7,123 bases of DNA from Oscillibacter sp. UBA6647. Lineage in GTDB: Bacteria; Bacillota; Clostridia; Oscillospirales; Oscillospiraceae. The translations under genes and the position numbers were made by a program. The notes under the pieces were generated by a model. That model was given only the letters and a program-made list of their open reading frames with translations, did no database searches and was not told where the DNA came from. Shown here piece by piece: positions 1-5,478 of the stretch (the stretch's first letter is position 1; every line of letters begins with the position of its first letter). The stretch lies in NCBI GenBank assembly GCA_002455655.1, contig DKLF01000021.1, positions 1 to 7,123 of the forward strand. Reading direction: 5' to 3'.

Positions 1-60
1 TCTGGCGGGGGTGCGGATGCTTTCCAAGGTTTTTGGGAAGAGTTCCCGAAAATGGAAGCG

Positions 61-1305
61 TCAGTTCAGCTTGGTAATTCCGTCAATCGCCAGAGAGAAG
101 GACGGCGCGGACTGGAAGTAGGACTCGTGATAGTAGCCGTCGATGATGGCCTCGTCCGCGTCGGGGACGAAATCGCCGTCGGTATCGGTGGCGAAGGCAT
201 TGGTGACGGGCTTGCCGTCCACGGTGAAGTTGGCGGTATCAAACACGTGCAAAGAGCCGTCCTTGATGGCGGCAATGGCCGCATCAACGGCTTCCTGCGT
301 GCCGGGGGCGCAGGCGGTGCCAAGCTGAGAAAGCATCACGCCGCCTTCAGCGTAGCCGTTGCAGTAATCGGTTTCAAGCTTGCCGCCTTCCATGGCGGTG
401 CGGATAATCTCCTCATAGGCGACCTCCCAGTTGTTCTGGGGAGAGGTCAGCGCCACGTCGGGAGCAACGGAGAGCATATCCACATTGTAGCCCACGGAAT
501 AGACGTTGGTGTTGCCCTTGTCGTGGGCGGCCTGCACGGCGGAGGGAGCGCCGGTGGAGTCGGCGTGCTGGCCGATGATGACGCAGCCGCGGCTGATCAG
601 CGCGTTGGCGGCCTCGCCCTCGGCCTTGATGTCAAACCAGGAGTTGGTGAAGGTCACGTCCATGTGAGCGTCGGGCACGATGGAACGGATGCCCAGGAAG
701 AACGCGGTGTAGCCGGAAACCACCTCGGCGAAGGGATATGCGCCGACGTAGCCGATGTAAGGATCGGTCACGGAGCCAGCATCCATCATCTCCTTGAGTT
801 TCATGCCAGCCACGATGCCGGAGACATAGCGGGCCTCGTAGATGTTGTCAAAGAAGTTGGCAAAATTGGTCATGCCCGCAGTTCTGGCGTGGGTGCCGGT
901 GGCATGGGCAAAGTAGACGTCGGAATATTCCGAAGCGGCCTGCATGAGATACGTCTCATGGCCGAAGGAATTTGCAAAGATGATCTTGCAGCCCTGCTCC
1001 GCCAGATCGACGGCGGCGTCGTAGCACTTTTCATCCTCGGGAACGGTATATTTGAAAATCAGGTTTTCACTGGGAATGCCCAGCGTTTCGCAGGCTGCCT
1101 TGATGCCCTCCATATGGGCAAAGGTGTAGCCCTCGTTTTCGTCGCCGATCAGAATCGCGCCGACCTTGAAATCGCTGGTGGAGGTGTCGCTGCCGGAAGC
1201 GGAACCCTGGGAAGCGCCAGAGCTGCTGGGAGTGCCGGAATTGCCGCAGGCGGCCAGACTCATCATCATGACGGCCGACAGCAGCATTGCAAGAAACTTC
1301 TTCAT
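61..1305 (-). CDS. BMP-family ABC transporter substrate-binding lipoprotein
   Basis: This is a 414-residue extracytoplasmic solute receptor of the basic membrane protein (BMP/PnrA-like) family, whose studied members bind purine nucleosides. The start at 1305 (MKKFLAM) is chosen over an upstream ATG at 1359 because AAGGAGG lies 8 bases before it and a lipoprotein signal peptide begins there. The peptide has K2-K3, a hydrophobic core and a lipobox L17-A-A-C20, so Cys20 should be lipidated and the protein tethered outside the membrane. A Ser/Gly/Thr-rich linker covers residues 21-45. The binding domain starts with KVGAILIGDENEGYTF (47-62) and contains NSWFD (221-225) and QHADSTG (246-252), both typical of the family. 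An Asp-rich loop (D374, D376, D378, D382, D384) resembles a calcium-binding loop. Permease and ATPase genes are not in the window and may lie downstream. The ligand is unknown; a purine or ureido compound is inferred only from the neighbours. Confidence 0.93.
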   Translation of the reverse strand: MKKFLAMLLSAVMMMSLAACGNSGTPSSSGASQGSASGSDTSTSDFKVGAILIGDENEGYTFAHMEGIKAACETLGIPSENLIFKYTVPEDEKCYDAAVDLAEQGCKIIFANSFGHETYLMQAASEYSDVYFAHATGTHARTAGMTNFANFFDNIYEARYVSGIVAGMKLKEMMDAGSVTDPYIGYVGAYPFAEVVSGYTAFFLGIRSIVPDAHMDVTFTNSWFDIKAEGEAANALISRGCVIIGQHADSTGAPSAVQAAHDKGNTNVYSVGYNVDMLSVAPDVALTSPQNNWEVAYEEIIRTAMEGGKLETDYCNGYAEGGVMLSQLGTACAPGTQEAVDAAIAAIKDGSLHVFDTANFTVDGKPVTNAFATDTDGDFVPDADEAIIDGYYHESYFQSAPSFSLAIDGITKLN

Positions 1306-1313
1306 TCTGTTAT

Positions 1314-1320
1314 CCTCCTT
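1314..1320 (-). promoter_or_regulatory. Ribosome binding site of the BMP lipoprotein gene
   Basis: Read on the minus strand this is AAGGAGG, 8 bases before the ATG at 1305. It fixes the start at MKKFLAM and rules out the longer in-frame form starting at 1359, which would also bury the signal peptide. Confidence 0.85.
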
Positions 1321-1329
1321 ATTTTGTTC

Positions 1330-1358
1330 GAAAACCAAAGTGTGGATGGTTTTCCACA
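1330..1358 (-). other. Two overlapping, mutually exclusive hairpins in the lipoprotein gene leader
   Basis: An 8-bp inverted repeat (GAAAACCA at 1330-1337 with TGGTTTTC at 1347-1354) overlaps a 6-bp one (TGTGGA at 1341-1346 with TCCACA at 1353-1358). Both cannot form at once. They lie between the predicted transcription start near 1358 and the ribosome site at 1314-1320. No known riboswitch class is recognised; the usual purine-riboswitch core is not present. Confidence 0.45.
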
Positions 1359-1364
1359 AATCAT

Positions 1365-1393
1365 ATCATACAGGGTTCACTTTTAAATTTCAA
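1365..1393 (-). promoter_or_regulatory. Sigma-A-like promoter for the BMP lipoprotein gene
   Basis: On the minus strand a -35 TTGAAA (1388-1393) and a -10 TATGAT (1365-1370) are separated by exactly 17 bases. Transcription would start near 1358, about 53 bases before the ATG at 1305. The local AT-rich composition stands out against the GC-rich coding DNA. The promoter implies the transporter gene can be expressed independently of the upstream enzyme genes. The rest of the 1306-1525 gap holds no convincing intrinsic terminator after arcC, so read-through is also possible. Confidence 0.7.
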
Positions 1394-1525
1394 TCCAAAA
1401 TTTGATATTTGTCAAAGTTTTTACTTATGCTTTTGCGTAAACTGAAAAATCTGGATAATATGGCAAAGGCCCGTGCCCAAGAGGTATCTTCCGGACACGA
1501 ACCTTTGTGCAAAATCGACAGAAAA

Positions 1526-2458
1526 TCACTGACGGATGGCGGTTCCGGTCTTTCCGGCAATGCCGTCCCGGGCCTTTTCCAAAAGGGTAATCAGGGCGGT
1601 GCGGCCCGCCTTGGATTCGGCAAATTTCACGGCTGCCTGCACCTTGGGAAGCATGCTGCCGGGGGCGAACTGGCCCTCCTGCTCATAGACACGGGCCTGC
1701 TCGGGAGTCATGGAGTCCAGCCACTTCTGGTCGGGCTTTCCGAAGTTGACGGCAACCTTCTCAACGGCGGTGAGGATGATGAGACTGTCGGCGTCCAGCT
1801 CCTCAGCCAGCAGCTCGGAGGCAAAGTCCTTGTCGATGACCGCGCCCGCGCCCCGGAGGTGGTTTCCCTCACGGATGACGGGGATGCCGCCGCCGCCGCA
1901 GGCCACCACGATCTGCCCCGCGTCCGACATGGCGCGGATGGTTTCAATTTCAATGATGGAAACCGGTCTGGGAGACGCCACGCAGCGCCGCCAGCCCCGG
2001 CCCGCATCCTCCATCACCGCGTTGCCCCGACGGCGCATTTCCTCGGCCTCGGCTTCGGTCATAAACGCGCCGATGGGCTTGGTAGGCTTCTGGAAGGCGG
2101 GGTCCTCCCCGTTGACTTCCACCTGCGTGAGGACGGTGGCCACGGGCTTGTTCATACCGCGGTTCAAAAGCTCTTCCCGCAGGGAATTTTGAAGATCGTA
2201 TCCGATGTAGCCCTGACTCATGGCGGTGCACACTGACATGGGCGCCATGGGGTGGGAGGGATCCTCACGGGAAAGGGTGGTCATGGCCACGTTGATCATA
2301 CCAACCTGAGGCCCGTTGCCGTGGGCGATGACCACCTGATGGCCCTCTTCAATCAGGTCCACAATGGCCTTTGCCGTCTGCTTCACGGCGACCATCTGCT
2401 CCGGCAAATTATTGCCCAGCGCGTTTCCGCCCAGCGCAATCACGATTTTTTTCGGCAT
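1526..2458 (-). CDS. arcC: Carbamate kinase
   Basis: A 310-residue amino-acid-kinase-fold enzyme, normal for the family. It transfers phosphate between carbamoyl phosphate and ADP, making ATP and carbamate (which falls to ammonia and CO2) in the cytoplasm. Visible motifs in order are ALGGNALG (8-15), HGNGPQVG (46-53), PTKPIG with K128, GRGWRRCVASP (153-163), ACGGGGIPV (187-194), IDKDFAS with K210, TAVEKVAVNFG (230-240), GSMLPK with K272 and a C-terminal GTAI. The three lysines match the catalytic ones described for enterococcal carbamate kinase (128, 209, 271). The start at 2458 (MPKKIVIALGG) has a GAGGGG-like ribosome site 7 bases upstream; a longer in-frame form from 2512 would run through a perfect hairpin and adds no family sequence. 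It follows ygeW by 119 bases, which fits use of the carbamoyl phosphate YgeW would release. No arginine deiminase is visible here, so a classical ADI operon is not supported in the window. Confidence 0.96.
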   Translation of the reverse strand: MPKKIVIALGGNALGNNLPEQMVAVKQTAKAIVDLIEEGHQVVIAHGNGPQVGMINVAMTTLSREDPSHPMAPMSVCTAMSQGYIGYDLQNSLREELLNRGMNKPVATVLTQVEVNGEDPAFQKPTKPIGAFMTEAEAEEMRRRGNAVMEDAGRGWRRCVASPRPVSIIEIETIRAMSDAGQIVVACGGGGIPVIREGNHLRGAGAVIDKDFASELLAEELDADSLIILTAVEKVAVNFGKPDQKWLDSMTPEQARVYEQEGQFAPGSMLPKVQAAVKFAESKAGRTALITLLEKARDGIAGKTGTAIRQ

Positions 2459-2485
2459 AAAAATACCCCTCAAATAAAAGTAATG

Positions 2486-2510
2486 GTGGCGGCGGCATAG
2501 CCGCCGCCAC
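2486..2510 (-). repeat. Perfect 11-bp GC-rich hairpin upstream of arcC
   Basis: GTGGCGGCGGC (2486-2496) and GCCGCCGCCAC (2500-2510) are perfect inverted arms around a 3-base loop. On the minus-strand transcript the hairpin is followed by a moderately U-rich stretch (ACTTTTATTT) and then the arcC ribosome site. It could be a leaky terminator/attenuator or an mRNA-stabilising structure. The U tract is interrupted, so efficient termination is not claimed. Confidence 0.6.
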
Positions 2511-2535
2511 ACAGTCGGAAAGGTTCCAGCGGGAA

Positions 2536-2568
2536 ATACCGGGTCGGGCGGTCCTCCGGACCCGGTAT
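2536..2568 (-). repeat. Perfect 10-bp hairpin just after the ygeW stop codon
   Basis: ATACCGGGTC (2536-2545) and GACCCGGTAT (2559-2568) are perfect inverted arms around 13 bases. The structure begins 9 bases after the ygeW stop on the transcript. An alternative inner stem, GGTCC (2550-2554) with GGACC (2558-2562), competes with the long stem. No T tract follows, so this looks like a 3' stability or processing element rather than a terminator. Confidence 0.6.
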
Positions 2569-2577
2569 GGATACGTC

Positions 2578-3771
2578 TTAGAACAGCTTGCGCTTGCTGT
2601 CGGCCATGTCCAGCGCCATCAGAGCGGAGGCGGGGTCCTTCACCTTGCTCATCATGATCATGGCGGCGATGACATAGGGCTTGAAGCTGGCCTGCTTATA
2701 CAGGGGCACCAGATACCGGTCGAACACAGAGGCGTCCACCTCGCCCTCGGGGCAGGAAAGACCGGAGATATCGGCGGGCAGGCAGTGCAGATACAGGGCC
2801 TTGCCGTCCTTGGTCTTCTTCATCATTTCCTCAGTGCAGGCCCAGTCCTTGTGCAGGGCATTCTGCGCGAGAAGCTTTTTCTCCAGATCGCTGATACCGG
2901 CGGTGTCGCCCGCCTGATACAGCTTTGTACGCTGCTCCATGGCGGCGAAAGGAGCCCAGGATTTGGGATACACGATGTCCGCGCCCTGGAAGGCCTCGCC
3001 CATGGAAGCGACCTTCTGGAAGGAGCCGCCGGTGGCGGATGCGTTCTTGCGGGCAATCTCCTCCACCTCGGGCATCACGTCATAGCCCTCGGGATGGGCC
3101 AGAACCACGTCCATGCCGAAGCGGGTGAACAGGCCGATGACACCCTGAGGAACGGAGAGGGGCTTGCCGTAGGAAGGAGAATAGGCCCAGGTCATGGCGA
3201 CTTTTTTGCCCTTGAGGTTCTCCACGCCGCCGAACTGGTGGATGACGTGCAGCATATCCGCCATGCACTGAGTGGGATGGTCCACGTCGCACTGGAGGTT
3301 CACCAAGGTGGGCTGCTGCTCCAGAATCCCGTCCTGATAGCCTTCCTTCACGGCGTCCATGAAGGTCTTCTGATACTTGTGGCCCTCGCCGATGAACATA
3401 TCGTCCCGGATGCCGATGACATCGGCCATGAAGGACACCATGTTGGCCGTCTCGCGGACGGTTTCGCCGTGGGCGATCTGGGAGGTCTTCTCGTCCAGAT
3501 CCTGAACCTCAAGGCCCAACAGGTTGCAGGCGGAGGCAAAGGAGAAGCGGGTGCGGGTGGAGTTGTCCCGGAAGATGGAGATGCCGAGGCCGGAGTCGAA
3601 CACGCGGGTGGATTTGTTCCGCTCGCGCAGGTCCCGCAGCGCGTCGGCCACGGTGAAGATGGCCTCCAGCTCCTCGTCGGTCTTGTCCCAGGTCCAGTAA
3701 AAATCGTTCTTGTACATATTGTTGGTGTGCAGGTGCTCCAGATGCTTAGCCAGTTCGATGGTCTTGGACAT
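2578..3771 (-). CDS. ygeW: YgeW-family carbamoyltransferase
   Basis: A 397-residue knotted-type carbamoyltransferase, very like E. coli YgeW in remembered sequence and length. Visible motifs are FRDNSTRTRFS, with the carbamoyl-phosphate loop S-T-R-T-R at 71-75, HGETVRETANM (about 101-111), HPTQ (165-168), MTWAYSPSYGKP (193-204), KSWAP (270-274) and HCLP (329-332). It lacks the look of ordinary aspartate or ornithine transcarbamoylases. With carbamate kinase next door it is likely catabolic: it would move a carbamoyl group from a ureido compound to phosphate, giving carbamoyl phosphate. A ureido derivative of 2,3-diaminopropionate is a candidate substrate from work on related clusters; the substrate is not shown by sequence. 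AAGGAG at 3780-3785 sits 8 bases before the ATG at 3771 but only 2 before the ATG at 3777, so 3771 is preferred; the alternative adds just Met-Asp. It follows ygeY by 78 bases and is probably co-transcribed with it. Confidence 0.95.
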   Translation of the reverse strand: MSKTIELAKHLEHLHTNNMYKNDFYWTWDKTDEELEAIFTVADALRDLRERNKSTRVFDSGLGISIFRDNSTRTRFSFASACNLLGLEVQDLDEKTSQIAHGETVRETANMVSFMADVIGIRDDMFIGEGHKYQKTFMDAVKEGYQDGILEQQPTLVNLQCDVDHPTQCMADMLHVIHQFGGVENLKGKKVAMTWAYSPSYGKPLSVPQGVIGLFTRFGMDVVLAHPEGYDVMPEVEEIARKNASATGGSFQKVASMGEAFQGADIVYPKSWAPFAAMEQRTKLYQAGDTAGISDLEKKLLAQNALHKDWACTEEMMKKTKDGKALYLHCLPADISGLSCPEGEVDASVFDRYLVPLYKQASFKPYVIAAMIMMSKVKDPASALMALDMADSKRKLF

Positions 3772-3779
3772 ATCCATAA

Positions 3780-3785
3780 CTCCTT
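3780..3785 (-). promoter_or_regulatory. Ribosome binding site deciding the ygeW start
   Basis: On the minus strand AAGGAG ends 2 bases before one ATG (3777) and 8 bases before a second in-frame ATG (3771). The normal spacing selects the second. Confidence 0.65.
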
Positions 3786-3804
3786 CTCAAATCAAAAAGT
3801 CAGT

Positions 3805-3823
3805 CCCTGTATTGAAAACAGGG
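3805..3823 (-). repeat. Hairpin between ygeY and ygeW
   Basis: CCCTGT (3805-3810) and ACAGGG (3818-3823) are perfect 6-bp arms around a 7-base loop. On the minus-strand transcript the hairpin lies 26 bases after the ygeY stop, and a run of five T follows 6 bases after the stem. That spacing makes it at best a weak attenuator. It sits between ygeY and the ygeW ribosome site. Confidence 0.45.
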
Positions 3824-3849
3824 TATCCTGCGAACATGAGGGGAAATTC

Positions 3850-5229
3850 TTACTTAATATCGTTGTTGGTCTTCCCGCCGCGGTACACGCTCACGTCCTC
3901 GGTGCCCTTGCCCTTATAGAGGGAGGGAACGGCGGCATACATGGCGGCGCAGGCGACCAGATCCTCTTTCCAGGTGACCTCGTTGGGGGCGTGGGCCTGA
4001 GACTCCGCGCCGGGGCCAAAGCCCACGCAGGGGATGCCGTACCGGCCCTGAATGGAAACGCCGTTGGTGGAGAAGGTCCACTTGTCGATCAGGGGCGCCT
4101 TGCGCTTTTCAAGGGCAAGCTCGGAGGAAGTGGGGGTGCCCACGCGCTTGTCGCCGTACAGGCCCTTGTGCGCGTCCACCAGCGCCTGAATGTGGGGAGC
4201 GGTTTCCTTGTTGATCCAAGTGGGGAAGTAGCACTCCGTCTCATACTTCAGGCCGGTCCACGCGGGACGGTCGTACATATACATGGAAACCTTCACGTCC
4301 TTGCCGTACTTCTTCACGGCGGGCAGATCCTCAATCTCCTTGATGCAGGAGTCCCAAGTCTCGCCGGCGGTCATGCGGCGGTCCAGAGACACGGCGCAGC
4401 TATCCGCCACGGCGCAGCGGCTGGGAGAGGTGAAGAAAATCTCGGACACGGTGACGGTGCCGCGGCCAAGGAACTGCGCATCCTCATAATGCTCGGGGTT
4501 GAAGGAGGGGTTGAGCATCTTCACAAGACCCTTGATCTCGTTGGAGGGGCCGTCGCCGTTTTCGTTCAGAGAGCGGACGTCCTGAAGGATGTCGGCCATC
4601 TTGAAGATGGCGTTGTCGCCGCGCTCGGGGGCGGAGCCGTGGCAGCTTACCCCGTGCACATCCACGCGAATCTCCATACGGCCCCGGTGGCCGCGATAGA
4701 TACCGCCGTCGGTAGGCTCGGTGGAAATCACGAACTCGGGCGTAATTTTATCCTCGTTGTGGATATACTGCCAGCAAAGGCCGTCGCAATCCTCTTCCTG
4801 CACCGTGCCGGTGACGAGAACCGTCACGTCTTCGGGGATCAGGTTCATATCCTTCATAATCTTCGCGCCGTAGACAGAGGAGACGATGCCGCCCTCCTGA
4901 TCGCTGCCGCCCCGGCCGCCGATTTCGGTTTCGTTCTCATAGCCCTCGTAGGGGTCGAACTTCCAGTTTTCCCGGTTGCCGATGCCCACGGTGTCGATAT
5001 GCGCGTCATAGGCGATGATCTTCTCACCGTTGCCCATCCAGCCCAGCACGTTGCCCTCGCCGTCAATCTCCACCTTGTCAAAGCCAACCTTCTCCATCTC
5101 TGCGGCGATGCGGCGGATGACGCCCTCTTCGTTGGAGCTCTCGCTGGGAATTGCGATCAGATCCCGCAGGAATCTGGTCATATCGGCTTCATAGCCCTTT
5201 GCAGCGGATTTGATTGCATCGAAATTCAT
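3850..5229 (-). CDS. ygeY: YgeY-family M20 metallohydrolase
   Basis: A 459-residue cytoplasmic zinc-type hydrolase of the M20/ArgE-DapE family, subgroup YgeY (the 'selenium metabolism-linked hydrolase' naming group). M20 enzymes cleave amide bonds of N-acyl or N-carbamoyl amino acids. Metal and catalytic residues are all present: DAHIDTV (H77, D79), GGRGGSDQEGG (D110), VQEEDCDG (E145 likely general base, E146 ligand), STEPT (E171) and a late ligand in SQAHAPNE (H413). HGVSCHGSAPERGDNAI (192-208) marks the lid domain. It is longer than E. coli YgeY (about 400 residues), with a tail after about 435 that seems unconserved. AGGAGGT lies 6 bases before the ATG at 5229. It is first in the minus-strand block, behind a good promoter at 5303-5330, and likely co-transcribed with ygeW and arcC. 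The role in the pathway (removing one acyl or carbamoyl group from a ureido intermediate) is inferred. A true dipeptidase role is less likely given the neighbours. Confidence 0.94.
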   Translation of the reverse strand: MNFDAIKSAAKGYEADMTRFLRDLIAIPSESSNEEGVIRRIAAEMEKVGFDKVEIDGEGNVLGWMGNGEKIIAYDAHIDTVGIGNRENWKFDPYEGYENETEIGGRGGSDQEGGIVSSVYGAKIMKDMNLIPEDVTVLVTGTVQEEDCDGLCWQYIHNEDKITPEFVISTEPTDGGIYRGHRGRMEIRVDVHGVSCHGSAPERGDNAIFKMADILQDVRSLNENGDGPSNEIKGLVKMLNPSFNPEHYEDAQFLGRGTVTVSEIFFTSPSRCAVADSCAVSLDRRMTAGETWDSCIKEIEDLPAVKKYGKDVKVSMYMYDRPAWTGLKYETECYFPTWINKETAPHIQALVDAHKGLYGDKRVGTPTSSELALEKRKAPLIDKWTFSTNGVSIQGRYGIPCVGFGPGAESQAHAPNEVTWKEDLVACAAMYAAVPSLYKGKGTEDVSVYRGGKTNNDIK

Positions 5230-5235
5230 TTTGCG

Positions 5236-5242
5236 ACCTCCT
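5236..5242 (-). promoter_or_regulatory. Ribosome binding site of ygeY
   Basis: On the minus strand AGGAGGT lies 6 bases before the ATG at 5229, a near-ideal site for Firmicutes. Confidence 0.85.
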
Positions 5243-5302
5243 GTAAAAATATATTAAAAAAATTAACACGATTTGGACTGTGCCGTCCCTTTTTCTATCC
5301 CC

Positions 5303-5330
5303 ATCATAGCATAAGAAACGCAGATGTCAA
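5303..5330 (-). promoter_or_regulatory. Promoter of the ygeY-ygeW-arcC block
   Basis: On the minus strand a perfect -35 TTGACA (5325-5330) and a -10 TATGAT (5303-5308) are 16 bases apart, with TGC just upstream of the -10 (extended -10). The start would be near 5297, giving a leader of about 67 bases before ygeY. The element is nearly mirrored by the promoter at 5371-5398, which argues for common control. Confidence 0.8.
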
Positions 5331-5359
5331 ACAAAAAATGAGAAAACCTAAAAAATTTT

Positions 5360-5369
5360 CTGTAAACAG
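5360..5369. promoter_or_regulatory. Short palindrome between the divergent promoters
   Basis: CTGTAAACAG has perfect 4-bp arms around AA, just upstream of the -35 at 5371, next to the AT palindrome AAAATTTT (5352-5359). It lies in the 40-base spacer between the two -35 boxes, where an operator shared by both promoters would be expected. No known binding motif is matched. Confidence 0.3.
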
Positions 5370-5370
5370 G

Positions 5371-5398
5371 TTGATTTCTGCACAAAGTATGGTATGAT
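5371..5398 (+). promoter_or_regulatory. Promoter of the regulator-PLP enzyme block
   Basis: A -35 TTGATT (5371-5376) and a -10 TATGAT (5393-5398) are 16 bases apart, with TGG before the -10 (extended -10). The start would be near 5405. It shares spacing, -10, extended -10 and an internal TCTGC with the opposite promoter at 5303-5330. Confidence 0.75.
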
Positions 5399-5413
5399 GA
5401 GTCTGTTAATACA

Positions 5414-5441
5414 GGAACTTTTGCCTGAAAAGGCAGGTTCC
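5414..5441 (+). other. Leader hairpin abutting the regulator's Shine-Dalgarno
   Basis: GGAAC (5414-5418) pairs with GTTCC (5437-5441) and, inside it, TGCCT (5422-5426) pairs with AGGCA (5431-5435) around a GAAA tetraloop; the internal loop is TTT against G. The stem ends at 5441 and the GGAGGAGG ribosome site starts at 5442. It would begin about 10 bases into the transcript and lacks a T tract, so it is not a terminator. It could protect the 5' end or modulate ribosome access. Confidence 0.55.
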
Positions 5442-5449
5442 GGAGGAGG
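5442..5449 (+). promoter_or_regulatory. Strong Shine-Dalgarno pointing to an ACG codon
   Basis: GGAGGAGG ends 8 bases before an in-frame ACG at 5458 and 29 bases before the first ATG of the regulator at 5479. An in-frame stop at 5452-5454 blocks any start further upstream. The ATG itself has only GGAG directly against it, with no spacer. Confidence 0.6.
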
Positions 5450-5478
5450 GATAGCGCACGGAAAGCGGAAAACTGGAG

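Noticed and set aside
35..47. GGGAA-GAG-TTCCC hairpin after the lipoprotein gene stop, considered as a terminator
   Set aside because: The stem is only 5 bp, and on the minus-strand transcript it is followed by A-rich, not U-rich, sequence.
52..1386. A 444-codon plus-strand frame antisense to the BMP lipoprotein gene
   Set aside because: It has the same Gly/Ala/His-rich composition as other antisense shadows, no ribosome site, and the opposite strand encodes a clear lipoprotein with signal peptide and promoter.
1395..1525. Searched the gap after arcC for a terminator, purine riboswitch or small gene
   Set aside because: Only weak short stems (for example around 1420-1440) were found, with no T tract, no riboswitch core and no ORF with a ribosome site.
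2578..3771. Assignment as ornithine carbamoyltransferase of an arginine deiminase operon
   Set aside because: Length (about 400), the FRDNSTRTRFS and KSWAP regions and near-collinearity with YgeW fit the YgeW group, and no arginine deiminase gene is present in the window.
3850..5229. Possible selenoprotein, because YgeY is named as selenium metabolism-linked
   Set aside because: The frame has no internal TGA and no SECIS-like need; the link is through genomic neighbours, not through selenocysteine in this protein.
2785..5397. An 870-codon open frame on the plus strand, antisense to ygeW and ygeY
   Set aside because: The translation is low-complexity (rich in Gly, Ala, His, Val), has no recognisable domain, runs through the ygeY promoter and opposes two genes with complete catalytic motifs. 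It results from GC-rich codon use that avoids the reverse stop triplets.
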